Source: Nocardia arizonensis (GTDB taxonomy: Bacteria > Actinomycetota > Actinomycetes > Mycobacteriales > Mycobacteriaceae). Taken from it: DNA of 64,000 nt. The position numbers and the translations under genes were made by a program. The stretch lies in assembly GCF_001310275.1 (NCBI RefSeq), contig NZ_LGYZ01000116.1, forward strand, positions 46,095 through 110,094. The letters run 5' to 3'. A model generated the notes under the pieces. That model ran no database searches, was not told the origin of the DNA, and saw only the letters and a program-made list of their open reading frames with translations. Shown piece by piece: positions 17,230-26,014 of the stretch (position 1 is its first letter; each line of letters begins with the position of its first letter).

Positions 17230-17272
17230 GCCGATCACACTCGTAGTGGCGCCGGGTCGCGCACGGCCCGGT

Positions 17273-17290
17273 CGTCAATCAAAATTGACG
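17273..17290. promoter_or_regulatory. Perfect inverted repeat overlapping the start region of an HTH gene
   Basis: CGTCAAT-CAAA-ATTGACG is a perfect 7-base inverted repeat with a 4-base loop, ending 2 bases before ATG 17293. It contains CAAAAT (17280-17285), a possible -10 exactly 7 bases from the ATG. A repressor bound here would cover the promoter and start. Confidence 0.5.
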
Positions 17291-17292
17291 TC

Positions 17293-17511
17293 ATGACAGA
17301 AGCGACCACACTGGCGGCCGCCGCGGGCAGCCCCGACCCGAGGGTCGGGCTGCGCGCCGTGCTCGCGCTGCGGCGGCTGCTCGAACGTCTCGAGGCGATC
17401 CAGGTCGAGAACGCCAGGAACCAAGGCTGGTCCTGGCAGGCCGTCGCGGAGGCGCTCGAGGTCAGCAAGCAGGCGGTACACCAGAAATACACGAGAGGCA
17501 GGAGCCGCTGA
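17293..17511 (+). CDS. Small helix-turn-helix protein
   Basis: 72 residues. The C-terminal half is a helix-turn-helix: ENARNQGWSWQAVAEALEVSKQAVHQKYTRGRSR, with the recognition helix SKQAVHQKY. The N-terminal half is helical (RAVLALRRLLERLEAIQV). Actinobacteria often pair this kind of small HTH protein with a Clp-N-domain protein encoded directly downstream; here only a 21-codon frame follows. The perfect inverted repeat at the start suggests autoregulation. Confidence 0.8.
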   Translation: MTEATTLAAAAGSPDPRVGLRAVLALRRLLERLEAIQVENARNQGWSWQAVAEALEVSKQAVHQKYTRGRSR

Positions 17512-17576
17512 TGGGCGCCGATCCGATCGAAGACCTGCGCCCGAAGGTGCGGGCGCTGCTCGATCGTGCCGCGTGA
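17511..17576 (+). CDS. Possible 21-residue coupled ORF
   Basis: The ATG overlaps the HTH stop (TGATG) and GGAG lies 6 bases upstream, so it should be translated with it. The product MGADPIEDLRPKVRALLDRAA is a single amphipathic helix. It may be a functional micropeptide, a remnant of the longer partner normally found after such HTH genes, or chance. No homologue recognised. Confidence 0.3.
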   Translation: MGADPIEDLRPKVRALLDRAA

Positions 17577-17646
17577 GCCGGCATCGGATGTCCGCGCGTC
17601 GGGCGGGCGCATCCGCCGAACACTGCGGAATCCTCGCGCGGCGACT

Positions 17647-17652
17647 TAGCAT
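17647..17652 (+). promoter_or_regulatory. -10 element (TAGCAT) of a leaderless transcript
   Basis: TAGCAT stands 6 bases before ATG 17659 with no ribosome-binding site. Confidence 0.5.
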
Positions 17653-17658
17653 TGGCGC

Positions 17659-18042
17659 ATGCAGTTAGTTATTCGGCTGATCATCAACGCGGTGGCCATC
17701 TGGCTGGCCGCGGCCTGGGTCGAGGGCATCGACATCAAGAGTCCTGACCAGGACACCGGCACCAAGATCATCGTGGTGCTGGCCGTGGCCGCGGTTTTCA
17801 CCCTGGTGAACGCGCTGGTCAAACCGCTGGTGCAGCTGCTGTCACTGCCGTTGGTGGTGCTCACCCTCGGACTGTTCCTGTTGGTGGTCAACGCGCTGAT
17901 GCTCTTGCTCACCGCCTGGATCACCGACGCGTTCTCCGATTACGGTCTCGCGGTAAGCGGTTTCTGGACCGCGCTACTCGGCGGCATCGTCATCGCGCTG
18001 GTGAACTGGGTGCTGGGAATCCTGGTGCCGGACGGCGACTGA
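17659..18042 (+). CDS. Phage-holin-superfamily (4-TM) membrane protein
   Basis: 127 residues with four hydrophobic helices (QLVIRLIINAVAIWLAAAWV; IIVVLAVAAVFTLVNALVKP; LVVLTLGLFLLVVNALMLLL; FWTALLGGIVIALVNWVLGI). The motif LVNALVKPLVQLLSLPLVVLTLG is typical of the chromosomal 4-TMS holin-like family (Pfam PF04020), which is widespread outside phages and whose cellular role is unknown. There is no phage gene around it, so this is not prophage evidence. It converges with menA with an 11-base gap. Confidence 0.88.
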   Translation: MQLVIRLIINAVAIWLAAAWVEGIDIKSPDQDTGTKIIVVLAVAAVFTLVNALVKPLVQLLSLPLVVLTLGLFLLVVNALMLLLTAWITDAFSDYGLAVSGFWTALLGGIVIALVNWVLGILVPDGD

Positions 18043-18053
18043 CCGGTCCCGGA

Positions 18054-18923
18054 CTAGGCGAAGCCGAGCGCCAGCGCGGTGAACGCCGACCACACCAGCA
18101 GCGCCAGACCGGAGTCCCGCAGTGCGGGAATCAGTTCGAGGCCGCTGCGGCCGCCGCGCACCGGTGCGTTGGCGCGGATCGCCAACGGTGCGGCGAGCAG
18201 GCCCGCCAGTGCGAACGGTGTGCGCGCGAGCAGGGCAAGGGTGGCCAGGAACGGAATCGCGAGCAGCACCAGATGCAGTGTCCTGGTACGCGGATCGCCG
18301 AGTTTCACCGCAAGCGTGGTCTTGCCCGACACGGTGTCGGTGGGGATGTCGCGCAGATTGTTGGCGACCAGCACCGCGCTGGAGAACGCGCCGACCGCGA
18401 CCGCGAGCACCGCCCCGACCCAGTCGATCCGCTCGGCCTGGACGAACTGCGTGCCGAGTACGCCGATGAGGCCGAAGAACACGAAGACGGCGAGTTCCCC
18501 GAATCCGCTGTAGCCGTAGGGTTTGGAGCCGCCCGTGTAGAACCAGGCGCCGGCGAGGCAGCCCGCCCCGATGAGCAGCAGCCACCACGCGGTGGTGATC
18601 GCGAGTATCAGACCGACAGCCGCGCCGACGGCGAGACTGGCGATGGCGGCGTTCTTCACCGCGACGGGCGAGGCGAGTTCGGAACCCACCAGTCGCAGCG
18701 GTCCGACCCGGTCGTCGTCGGTGCCCCGCACTCCGTCGGAGTAGTCGTTGGCGAAGTTGACGCCGACGATGAGCGCGAGCGAGACCACCAGTGCGAGAAC
18801 CGCTTTCCACCACACCAGACCGTCGATGGCGGCGGCGGCCCCGGTGCCCGCAAGCACCGGTGCGATCGCGTTCGGCAGGGTACGGGGACGGGCACCCTCG
18901 ATCCATTGCGCTGTGGTAGCCAT
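18054..18923 (-). CDS. menA: 1,4-dihydroxy-2-naphthoate polyprenyltransferase
   Basis: MenA attaches the polyprenyl chain to DHNA, giving demethylmenaquinone in the membrane. The 289-residue product has eight or nine helices and the UbiA-family Asp-rich motif NFANDYSDGVRGTDDDR (about residues 61-77) that binds the Mg-diphosphate. The second Asp region expected in the family is less clear in this reading. ATG 18923 is preceded by TAGGCT at 6 bases. The gene is divergent from the giant regulator, with only 70 bases between them, and the matching prenyl donor synthase is encoded at 40,605. Confidence 0.93.
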   Translation of the reverse strand: MATTAQWIEGARPRTLPNAIAPVLAGTGAAAAIDGLVWWKAVLALVVSLALIVGVNFANDYSDGVRGTDDDRVGPLRLVGSELASPVAVKNAAIASLAVGAAVGLILAITTAWWLLLIGAGCLAGAWFYTGGSKPYGYSGFGELAVFVFFGLIGVLGTQFVQAERIDWVGAVLAVAVGAFSSAVLVANNLRDIPTDTVSGKTTLAVKLGDPRTRTLHLVLLAIPFLATLALLARTPFALAGLLAAPLAIRANAPVRGGRSGLELIPALRDSGLALLVWSAFTALALGFA

Positions 18924-18929
18924 GCGCCG

Positions 18930-18935
18930 AGCCTA
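18930..18935 (-). promoter_or_regulatory. -10 element (TAGGCT) of a leaderless menA transcript
   Basis: Read on the minus strand, TAGGCT is 6 bases before the menA ATG at 18923. Confidence 0.55.
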
Positions 18936-18993
18936 ATCGGCGCCCGACCGGTGCGCCCGGCCCGCCGGGTTCCCGGAGGGAGGACGAAAAACC

Positions 18994-21900
18994 ATGACGC
19001 TGTGGCCGGGTTCGCTCGCATACGATGACCTCGGGATGTTTCCGTATCAGGGCGGTCGGGTCCGCCACAGTCGAGTCGTGACGACGCCCGCAGGCGAATC
19101 GGTCGTGGTGGCCCTGCTGGGCGAGATCGCGCTGCGCCGCGACGGCGTGCTCAATCCGGTGCCGGGGGCCCGCTCGCGTCTGCTGCTCACCTCGCTGGCC
19201 CTGCGCGCGGGCCGCAGCCGCAGCGCCGCCGCGCTGATCGATGACGTGTGGGGCGAACAGCCGCCGCGCGCCCCGATGAACGCGTTGCACACCCAGGTCT
19301 CGCGGCTGCGGTCGGTGCTGCCGGACGGCGCGCTTGACATCGGCCCCGCCGGCTACCGTCTTACCCTCGACCCGGATCGGATCGATCTGTCGCTGGCGAA
19401 CGAGCTGCTGGATCGGGCGCGGCAAGCGCGGGCGAGCGGCGACGCCGTCGGCGCGCTGGAGACCGTCGCCGCGGCCAGGGAGCTGTGGCGCGGTGAACCG
19501 GGCGCCGATCTGCCCGCGGGCGAGGTCGCGATCGCGCTGGGGGACGCGGCCGCCGCGCACGCCGCCGCATTCGACGAGTTGGAATTGCGGGCCCGCCGGG
19601 ATCTCGGCGATATCGACGGCGCGCTGCGGCTGGCCCGGCGCCGCGTCGAGCGCGATCCGCTCGACGAGACCGCCGAACTGACCCTCATGCGATTGCTCGC
19701 GGCCGCGGGCCGCGCCAACGAGGCGCTGGAGTCCTTCGCCGCGTTCCGCGCCGGGCTGGCCGAACGGCTCGGCACCGATCCGGGTCCGGCGCTGATCGCG
19801 CTGAATACCGCGATCCTGCGCGGCGACCCGGTGACGGCGGACGACCACCGGCCCACTCGGGAACCCGCGGGCGCGATCGTTCGGGTCGAAGCCCGACCCG
19901 CCCTCGTGGGGCCGGGCAATGGTTCGGGGCGCGGATCCGCCGCGGACCCGCCCGACTCCGCCGACCTCATCGACCAACCCGCCCGGGCCGCCATCGGATT
20001 GCGCGCCGCGCCCAATGCCCTGCTCGGCCGCGAACACGATCTCGAGGCGATCGAACGGCTGCTGCGTACCGCTCGGGTGACCACGGTGCTCGGTCCGGGC
20101 GGCACCGGGAAGACACGCGTGGCCAATGAGGTCGGCTCGCGTGTGGCCGGCTCGGGGCAGGTGGTGCTGGTCGAATTGGCCTCGGTGCGGGCCGAGGCCG
20201 AACACGCGCGGGTCGAGGTGGAGGCCGCGATCAGTGCCGCGCTCGGGCTGAGCGAGATGCACTTCGACTCCGCCGCGTTGCGCGCCGGATACACCGTGGA
20301 CCCGGGCCGACGTCTGCGCGAGGCCATCGCCGCGCGGTCGCTGCTGCTGATTCTGGACAACTGCGAACATCTCGTCGACGCGGTCGCGGTGGTGGTCGCC
20401 GACCTGATCGGGGCCGCCGACCGGTTGACGGTGCTGACCACCAGTCGCGCGCCGCTGATGATCACCGCCGAGACCGTATACCCGCTGCCGCCGCTGACTA
20501 TCGATGCGGCCGGATCGCCCGCCACCGAACTGTTCGCCGCGCGCGCCCGCGCCGTGCGGCCCTCGGTTCGCCTCGACCCGGATATCGTCGCCCAATTGTG
20601 CCGGACGCTGGACGGGCTGCCGCTGGCCATCGAATTGGCGGCGGCGCGGGTGCGGGCGATGAGCGTGGAGGAGATCAACAGCCGGTTGGCCGACCGTTTC
20701 GCCCTGCTTCGCCACGGCGATCGCAGTTCGCCCGAACGGCATCGCACCCTGCACGCCGTCATCGACTGGAGCTGGAATCTGCTCGACGAGCCGCAGCGGA
20801 TCGTGCTGCGCCGACTATGCCGATTCCCGGGCGGCTTCGGTGTGCGGGCGGCCGAACAGGTCGCGGGCGGACCCGAGGTCGGCGATGTGCTCGCGGCGGT
20901 GGACGGCTTGGTGAACCAGTCGCTGCTGACCGTGATCGACGACGAGGTGCTCGGCACCCGCTACCGGATGCTGGAGACGGTGCGCGAGTACGGGGAGGAA
21001 CAGCTCGCCGCGGCCGAGGGCGAAGCGGATCTGGTGATCGAGCGAATCATGGCGTGGGCGCGCGACTTCGCCACGGAGGCGGCGGACAGTTACCTGGTCA
21101 GTGACCAGATGCGATTGGCGCTGGCGATCACCACCGAATTGGACAATCTGCTCGCCGCACTGCGCTACGCGCTGGAACGCGGCGACGCTCGCACCGCCTA
21201 CACGGTCTTCCCCGTCGTCGGGATGCTGTGGATGATCCGCGGTACGCACGCCGAGGTCGAGAGTTGGGCCGTGCGGGTGATCGCCCTGGACGAGTCGGGC
21301 ACGGGATCGGACGCCGCGCGGCCGGATCTGATCATGATCAGTTTCCAGATGGTGTTCCTGCATCTGTTCTTCGCCCCCGACGGTCCGCGGTTCATGGCGC
21401 GGGTGCGATCACGGGTGCGGCGACTGCTGCGTGGCCCGTACGAACTCTCCGAGACCTCACGGTTCGTCGGGGCCATCATGATCGGCCGCGCCGACGGCAG
21501 GGGGATCGCGCGACTCGTGGCCGAGGCCATCGTCTTCGGCAGTGACGAGACCAAGGCGACCGCGCTGCTGCTGCGCGCCAACGCCAAGGAGAACATGGGC
21601 GATGTCCGTGGCTCGACGCGCGACGCGATCCGGGCGCTCGCGATGTTCGGTGAGCGGCATGTCTGGAGTGTGGCGATGGTGTGCCGCCATCTCGGTCAGG
21701 TCTTCGGGCAGATCGCGGCCTACGCCGACTCCGCTGTCTACTACGAGCGCAGCCTCGGTCTGCTGCTGCGGCTCGGAGTCTTCGAGGACACCATCGAGAT
21801 ACGCAGTCTGCTGGCCGCCTCGCTGATCGGGACGGGACAGCTGGACCGGGCGCGTCATGTACTCGAGGTCACCGTCGGCGGCACCGATATCGGGGTGACC

Positions 21901-22467
21901 GTCAATTCGACGGGAATGCCGAACCATCTGCTGGCGGGGGTGGCGCAGAGCGCGGCCGAACTGTCGTTCGCGCGGGGGGATGTCGAGGAGGGACTGCGCC
22001 GATACGACCGGGCACTCGAGCTGGTCGGCTGGCCGGAGTTGGGCGCGGGGCCTGGACCGGGTGGACTCATGACCGCGGCCGCGGCCGCCGACGCCCGAAT
22101 TCTGTGCGGGCGGGCCCGCACCGCCTCGACACTCGTGCGGGAATTGGTCGAACAGGGAATGCTCGTACTCGCCCAGTACCAGGACCTGCCGCAGATCGGC
22201 GGGATGTGCTGCGCCGTCGGGTCCTATCTGGTGACGACGGGCGTCGACGAGGAGACCGGGCTGCGTCTTCTCGTGCTCGCGCACGAGGTCGCCGCGCGCC
22301 AGGATCTGCCGTCGATGCGGCTGGACCTGCATATGGCCTCGGCCCGTGAGCGGCTCGGTGCGGAGCGGATCGAACGGGTTCGGGCCCGCTATCGCCGGAT
22401 CGGCCGTAAAGAGGGCGCGCGCGAGGCCGTCGACCTGTTGAAATACGCGGTGGGGCACCGGGATTGA
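18994..22467 (+). CDS. Large BTAD-domain transcriptional regulator with NB-ARC ATPase (AfsR/SARP-related)
   Basis: 1,157 residues. Order of domains: OmpR-type winged helix (about 35-115, LLGEIALRRDG ... LHTQVSRLRSVL), bacterial transcriptional activator domain (about 125-270), a variable linker, then an ATPase with Walker A GPGGTGKTR (about 366), Walker B LLLILDNCEHL and the sensor region GLPLAIELAAARVRAM, and a long C-terminal array of TPR-like helices. AfsR-type proteins integrate nucleotide binding with activation of secondary metabolism or stress genes. ATG 18994 has AGGGAGGA upstream; ATG 19036, 9 bases after TACGAT, and GTG 19078 are credible shorter starts. Targets unknown; menA is divergent next door. 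Confidence 0.88.
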   Translation: MTLWPGSLAYDDLGMFPYQGGRVRHSRVVTTPAGESVVVALLGEIALRRDGVLNPVPGARSRLLLTSLALRAGRSRSAAALIDDVWGEQPPRAPMNALHTQVSRLRSVLPDGALDIGPAGYRLTLDPDRIDLSLANELLDRARQARASGDAVGALETVAAARELWRGEPGADLPAGEVAIALGDAAAAHAAAFDELELRARRDLGDIDGALRLARRRVERDPLDETAELTLMRLLAAAGRANEALESFAAFRAGLAERLGTDPGPALIALNTAILRGDPVTADDHRPTREPAGAIVRVEARPALVGPGNGSGRGSAADPPDSADLIDQPARAAIGLRAAPNALLGREHDLEAIERLLRTARVTTVLGPGGTGKTRVANEVGSRVAGSGQVVLVELASVRAEAEHARVEVEAAISAALGLSEMHFDSAALRAGYTVDPGRRLREAIAARSLLLILDNCEHLVDAVAVVVADLIGAADRLTVLTTSRAPLMITAETVYPLPPLTIDAAGSPATELFAARARAVRPSVRLDPDIVAQLCRTLDGLPLAIELAAARVRAMSVEEINSRLADRFALLRHGDRSSPERHRTLHAVIDWSWNLLDEPQRIVLRRLCRFPGGFGVRAAEQVAGGPEVGDVLAAVDGLVNQSLLTVIDDEVLGTRYRMLETVREYGEEQLAAAEGEADLVIERIMAWARDFATEAADSYLVSDQMRLALAITTELDNLLAALRYALERGDARTAYTVFPVVGMLWMIRGTHAEVESWAVRVIALDESGTGSDAARPDLIMISFQMVFLHLFFAPDGPRFMARVRSRVRRLLRGPYELSETSRFVGAIMIGRADGRGIARLVAEAIVFGSDETKATALLLRANAKENMGDVRGSTRDAIRALAMFGERHVWSVAMVCRHLGQVFGQIAAYADSAVYYERSLGLLLRLGVFEDTIEIRSLLAASLIGTGQLDRARHVLEVTVGGTDIGVTVNSTGMPNHLLAGVAQSAAELSFARGDVEEGLRRYDRALELVGWPELGAGPGPGGLMTAAAAADARILCGRARTASTLVRELVEQGMLVLAQYQDLPQIGGMCCAVGSYLVTTGVDEETGLRLLVLAHEVAARQDLPSMRLDLHMASARERLGAERIERVRARYRRIGRKEGAREAVDLLKYAVGHRD

Positions 22468-22520
22468 AGCGGCCGTTCGCCGTTCCCGGCGTGCGGGAAC
22501 GGCGAACGGCCGCGAGACGA

Positions 22521-23348
22521 TCACGCCTTGCGCATGTAGGTGCGCACGGTCAGCGGCGCGAGCACCGCGACGATGGCCGCGGCCCCGACCAGGGTCCACC
22601 CGAAATGCGATCCGACGGTGCCGTTGTTCATCAGGTCGCGGCAGGCGTAGATCAGATGCGAGATCGGGTTGACGTTGACGAACGCCTGGATCCAGCCGGG
22701 CATGGTCTGGGTCGGCACGAAGGCGGGCGAGCAGAAGGTCAGGGGGAACATGATGAGCATCGAATAGCCCTGCACCGCTGACGCCTTGTTCGCGATCACG
22801 CCGAAGAAGGCCCAGATCCAGCTGGTCGCGAAGGATGCCGCGATGACCAGCAGCGCGGCGCCGACCACACCGACCACGCCGCCGTGCGGGCGGTAGCCCA
22901 TGACCAGGCCCATCGCCACGGTCAGCGTCGTCGCGATGAAGTAGCGGACCATATCCGCGGTGAGCGCGCCCGACAGTGCCGAGATGCGGGCGATGGGAAG
23001 GGATTTGAAGCGGTCGAAGACGCCCTTGTCCATGTCCTCGCGCAACTGCACGCCGGTGGTGACCGAGGTCAGCACGACAGTCTGCACCATGATGCCCGGA
23101 ATGATCACCGGCAGATAGCTTTTCACGTCACCGGAGATCGCGCCGCCGAAGATGTAGGTGAACATCAGCGTGAAGATGATCGGCTGGATGACGACGTCGA
23201 AGAGCTGTTCGGGATTGTGTTTGATCTTGAGCAGGCCGCGGTGGGCCATGGTCAAGGTGTTGGCGACGGTCCTGCCGATGGTGATCGGCCCCGCGGGGGT
23301 CGGCACCGGCCTGCGGACGGCCTCGGTGGCGGTGAGGGTGGCGGTCAT
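22521..23348 (-). CDS. ABC-2 type exporter permease (DrrB-like)
   Basis: 275 residues, six helices. The family pattern is clear: LFDVVIQPIIFTLMFTYIFGG, the DKGVFDRFKSLPI coupling segment, and NPISHLIYACRDLM before the last helix. It is the membrane partner of the ATPase encoded upstream; ATG 23348 overlaps that gene's stop (ATGA). DrrB-type permeases export drugs such as daunorubicin or lipids such as PDIM. The cargo here is unknown. Confidence 0.88.
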   Translation of the reverse strand: MTATLTATEAVRRPVPTPAGPITIGRTVANTLTMAHRGLLKIKHNPEQLFDVVIQPIIFTLMFTYIFGGAISGDVKSYLPVIIPGIMVQTVVLTSVTTGVQLREDMDKGVFDRFKSLPIARISALSGALTADMVRYFIATTLTVAMGLVMGYRPHGGVVGVVGAALLVIAASFATSWIWAFFGVIANKASAVQGYSMLIMFPLTFCSPAFVPTQTMPGWIQAFVNVNPISHLIYACRDLMNNGTVGSHFGWTLVGAAAIVAVLAPLTVRTYMRKA

Positions 23349-24334
23349 GCCGCGCTCCGTTCGGTCTCGTTGTCGGAATCGGCCCGGTGGCCGGTGATGG
23401 TGAGGAAGACCTCGTCCAGGCTCGGCTTGGAGACATTGATCTCCTCCACCGCGATCTCCCACTCGCGCAGGCGGATCAGCAGATCGGTGGTCATATCGGC
23501 GGTGCGCAGCGGGGCGGTCAGCCTGCCCGCCTCCGGGGTGATCTGCGCTTCGGCGCCGAGGAAGTCGCTGACGATGCGGCGGGCCTCGTCGAGCTGGGCG
23601 CGATCGGCCAGGGTCAGATGCAGCGAGGAGCCGCCGACCGAGTCCTTGAGTTCGTCGGCGGTGCCGTCGGCGATCACCTTGCCGCGGTCGATGACCGCGA
23701 TGCGATCGGCGAGTTGGTCGGCCTCGTCGAGATACTGCGTGGTGAGCACGACCGTCGCGCCCTCGCGGACCAGACGGCGGATGGTCTCCCACATCTGGGC
23801 GCGGGTGCGCGGGTCGAGTCCGGTGGTCGGCTCGTCGAGGAACAGCAGCGGCGGCGTGGAGATGAGGCTGGCGGCGAGATCGAGTCGCCTGCGCATACCG
23901 CCGGAGAAGTTCTTCAGCGACTTGTCGGCGGCCTCGGTGAGATCGAACTCCTCGAGCAGCTCGGCGGTCTTGATCCGCGCCTCGCGCCTGCTCAGGCCGA
24001 GCAGCCGGGAGAAGATCATCAGGTTCTCGGTGGCGGACAGATCCTCGTCGACCGAGGCGTACTGTCCGGTGACGCCGATGAGCGAGCGCACCGCGCTCGC
24101 GTCACCGACGATGTCGCGGCCGAAGATGCGGGCGTCGCCGCCGTCGGGGCGCAACAGCGTCGCCAGCATGCGGATGGTGGTGGTCTTGCCCGCGCCGTTG
24201 GGGCCGAGCACTCCGTAAACCGAACCCTGCGGCACCGCCAGACTGACGCCGTCCACGGCGCGCTGTTCCCCGAACACCTTGACCAGGCCGTTCGCCTCCA
24301 CGGCGAGCACTGAGGCGGGTGTGTATGAAGTCAT
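23345..24334 (-). CDS. ABC exporter ATP-binding protein (DrrA-like)
   Basis: 329 residues. Walker A GPNGAGKTTT, Q-loop GVTGQYASVDEDL, signature NFSGGMRRRLDLAASL, Walker B LLFLDEPTTGLD and H-loop-region TTQYLDEADQLADRI are all present. The GQYASVDEDLSATENL loop and the ~90-residue C-terminal domain ending PSLDEVFLTITGH are diagnostic of the DrrA daunorubicin-resistance subfamily. ATG 24334 is used rather than the longer frame to 24397; CACAGT lies 6 bases upstream. The pair is placed between the giant regulator and menE and reads toward the regulator. Confidence 0.9.
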   Translation of the reverse strand: MTSYTPASVLAVEANGLVKVFGEQRAVDGVSLAVPQGSVYGVLGPNGAGKTTTIRMLATLLRPDGGDARIFGRDIVGDASAVRSLIGVTGQYASVDEDLSATENLMIFSRLLGLSRREARIKTAELLEEFDLTEAADKSLKNFSGGMRRRLDLAASLISTPPLLFLDEPTTGLDPRTRAQMWETIRRLVREGATVVLTTQYLDEADQLADRIAVIDRGKVIADGTADELKDSVGGSSLHLTLADRAQLDEARRIVSDFLGAEAQITPEAGRLTAPLRTADMTTDLLIRLREWEIAVEEINVSKPSLDEVFLTITGHRADSDNETERSAA

Positions 24335-24436
24335 GCCCCTACTGTGCGCGGCCCGTCTTGCACCGTCCTTGCACAGCTGTGGCGTCGTGTCTTGCATGGG
24401 TTCCCGGTCGCCGACAGCGTCGGCGGCGACCGGGGA

Positions 24437-25597
24437 TCAGCTCGCCGAACTCGCCAGCAGCAGCTCGCGCAGCGCCGCGCGATTCGGCTTGCCCGGTCCG
24501 TGCAGCGGCAGTTCGTCGACCAGCGCCAGCTCCCGCGGCGCGGCGATGGCGTCGAGTTCGCGTACCACGTAGTCGCGCAGTTCGTCGAGGGTCGGGTTGG
24601 CGCCCTCGGCGGGCACGACCGCGACCGCGACTCGCTGGCCGAGCCGTTCGTCGGGCAATCCGAGCACCACGCATTCGCTGATCGCCGGATGCGTCACCAG
24701 CACGGCCTCCACCACCTGCGGCAGGACCAGTAGCCCGCCGGTCGTGATGGCCTCGTCCAATCTGCCGGTGATGCGCAGGACACCGTCCTCGTAGACACCC
24801 GCGTCGTCGGTGCGGAACCAGCCGGGCTCGGCGAAGGCGGGATGATCGGGCTGACCGCGGTAGCCCTCGGCGATCACGTCGCCGCCGAGCACCACCCGGC
24901 CGTCATCGATGCGAATCCGCACGCCCCGCAGCGGCACGCCGTCGTAGACGCAGCCGCCACAGGTCTCGCTCATGCCGTAGGTGCGCACGACATTGATGCC
25001 CGCCGCCTTCGCCCGCTCGTAGACCGGCTTCGGGGTGGCCGCACCGCCCACGAGTACCGCGTCGAGTCCGGCGAGCGCCGTCGCGGCCACGGGCGCGTCG
25101 AGCGCCTTGATCAACTGGGTCGGCACCAGCGAGGTGTAGCGGCGCTCGCCGCGCATGCCGGTGATGGCGCCCGCCAGCGCCTCCGGCAGGAAGCCGCCCG
25201 AGACGTCGAGGACGGTGGGTTCGGTGCCCGCTTCGATACTGCGCAGCAGCACCTGGATACCCGCGATGTGATGGGTGGGCAGCGCCAGCAGCCAGGTGCC
25301 GGGCCCGCCGAGTCGTTCGTGGGTCGCGGTGACGCTGGCCCGCAGGGCCGACGCGCTGAGCATGGCGCCCTTCGGCACGCCGGTGGTACCGGAGGTGGTG
25401 ACCACAAGGGCGACCTGATCGCCGATGGGCTCGCCGGGCAGGAGAGCGTCGCTGAGCCGACGGGCCTCGCGACGGTCGCTGGTCGGTATGGGCAGCCACG
25501 CGGGCCCGTTGCCCTCCAACGCTTCTCGCAGATGCGGCATGACCTCGCCGAGGACGGAGCCGCTCGGCATCGGCAGTGTTCGCAGGGTGTTGCTCAC
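24437..25597 (-). CDS. menE: o-Succinylbenzoate-CoA ligase
   Basis: MenE activates o-succinylbenzoate to its CoA thioester for MenB. The 386-residue protein is short for an acyl-adenylate enzyme, normal for actinobacterial MenE. The P-loop VVTTSGTTGVPKGAML, the A5-like YGMSETCGGCVYDG, GWFRTDDAGV (A7) and the C-terminal lysine in HGPGKPNRAALRE (A10) are visible. The start is GTG 25597. The order menA, menE, menB on the minus strand matches mycobacteria. Confidence 0.93.
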   Translation of the reverse strand: MSNTLRTLPMPSGSVLGEVMPHLREALEGNGPAWLPIPTSDRREARRLSDALLPGEPIGDQVALVVTTSGTTGVPKGAMLSASALRASVTATHERLGGPGTWLLALPTHHIAGIQVLLRSIEAGTEPTVLDVSGGFLPEALAGAITGMRGERRYTSLVPTQLIKALDAPVAATALAGLDAVLVGGAATPKPVYERAKAAGINVVRTYGMSETCGGCVYDGVPLRGVRIRIDDGRVVLGGDVIAEGYRGQPDHPAFAEPGWFRTDDAGVYEDGVLRITGRLDEAITTGGLLVLPQVVEAVLVTHPAISECVVLGLPDERLGQRVAVAVVPAEGANPTLDELRDYVVRELDAIAAPRELALVDELPLHGPGKPNRAALRELLLASSAS

Positions 25598-26014
25598 GAT
25601 CGCACCTCACCGGAACAGGACGCCGCGGTCACCGACCGGGCTGTCGCTCGGGGCGCCGCGCTCGTGATTCGCTCGCCCGGATCTCGCACTGCGCGCGGCG
25701 CCGCCTCGCTGCGGCCTGCCGCGGTGCCCACGGTTCGCTTGATGCGCTCCCTCACGGTAGCGATCGTGTCATGCCCGCGCCGCCGCGCACGGGACGGGTC
25801 GGTTTGCTGGGGCGGCGCGCGCGAAGGGCGGCCACCCCCGAAGAACGGGGCTCGGTAAGGCCAGACATCGAGACTGCGATTCACTCGTCGGACGGTGGGA
25901 ATCGGCGGTGACCCGGACATCGGCGGCCGGGTGTCCACCCGAGCGTAATCGTCCCCGCCGCGACCACCATTGGCAACTCGGCCCCCGTTCGATACGCGGG
26001 GGCCGAACCGGCCG
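25598..26014. other. 417-base intergenic region without a visible gene
   Basis: The region lies between menE and the VOC gene, both on the minus strand. Short frames exist on both strands but none has a ribosome-binding site plus a credible product. It should hold the menE promoter; no confident -10/-35 pair was found. Confidence 0.5.

Noticed and set aside
17659..18042. Prophage remnant suggested by a holin-like gene
   Set aside because: The 4-TM holin superfamily member is a common chromosomal gene; no lysin, integrase, att site or other phage gene is nearby.
17974..20754. 926-residue frame on the minus strand over menA and the regulator
   Set aside because: The part over menA is a different frame from the real gene and the rest is antisense to the regulator; the sequence is low complexity.
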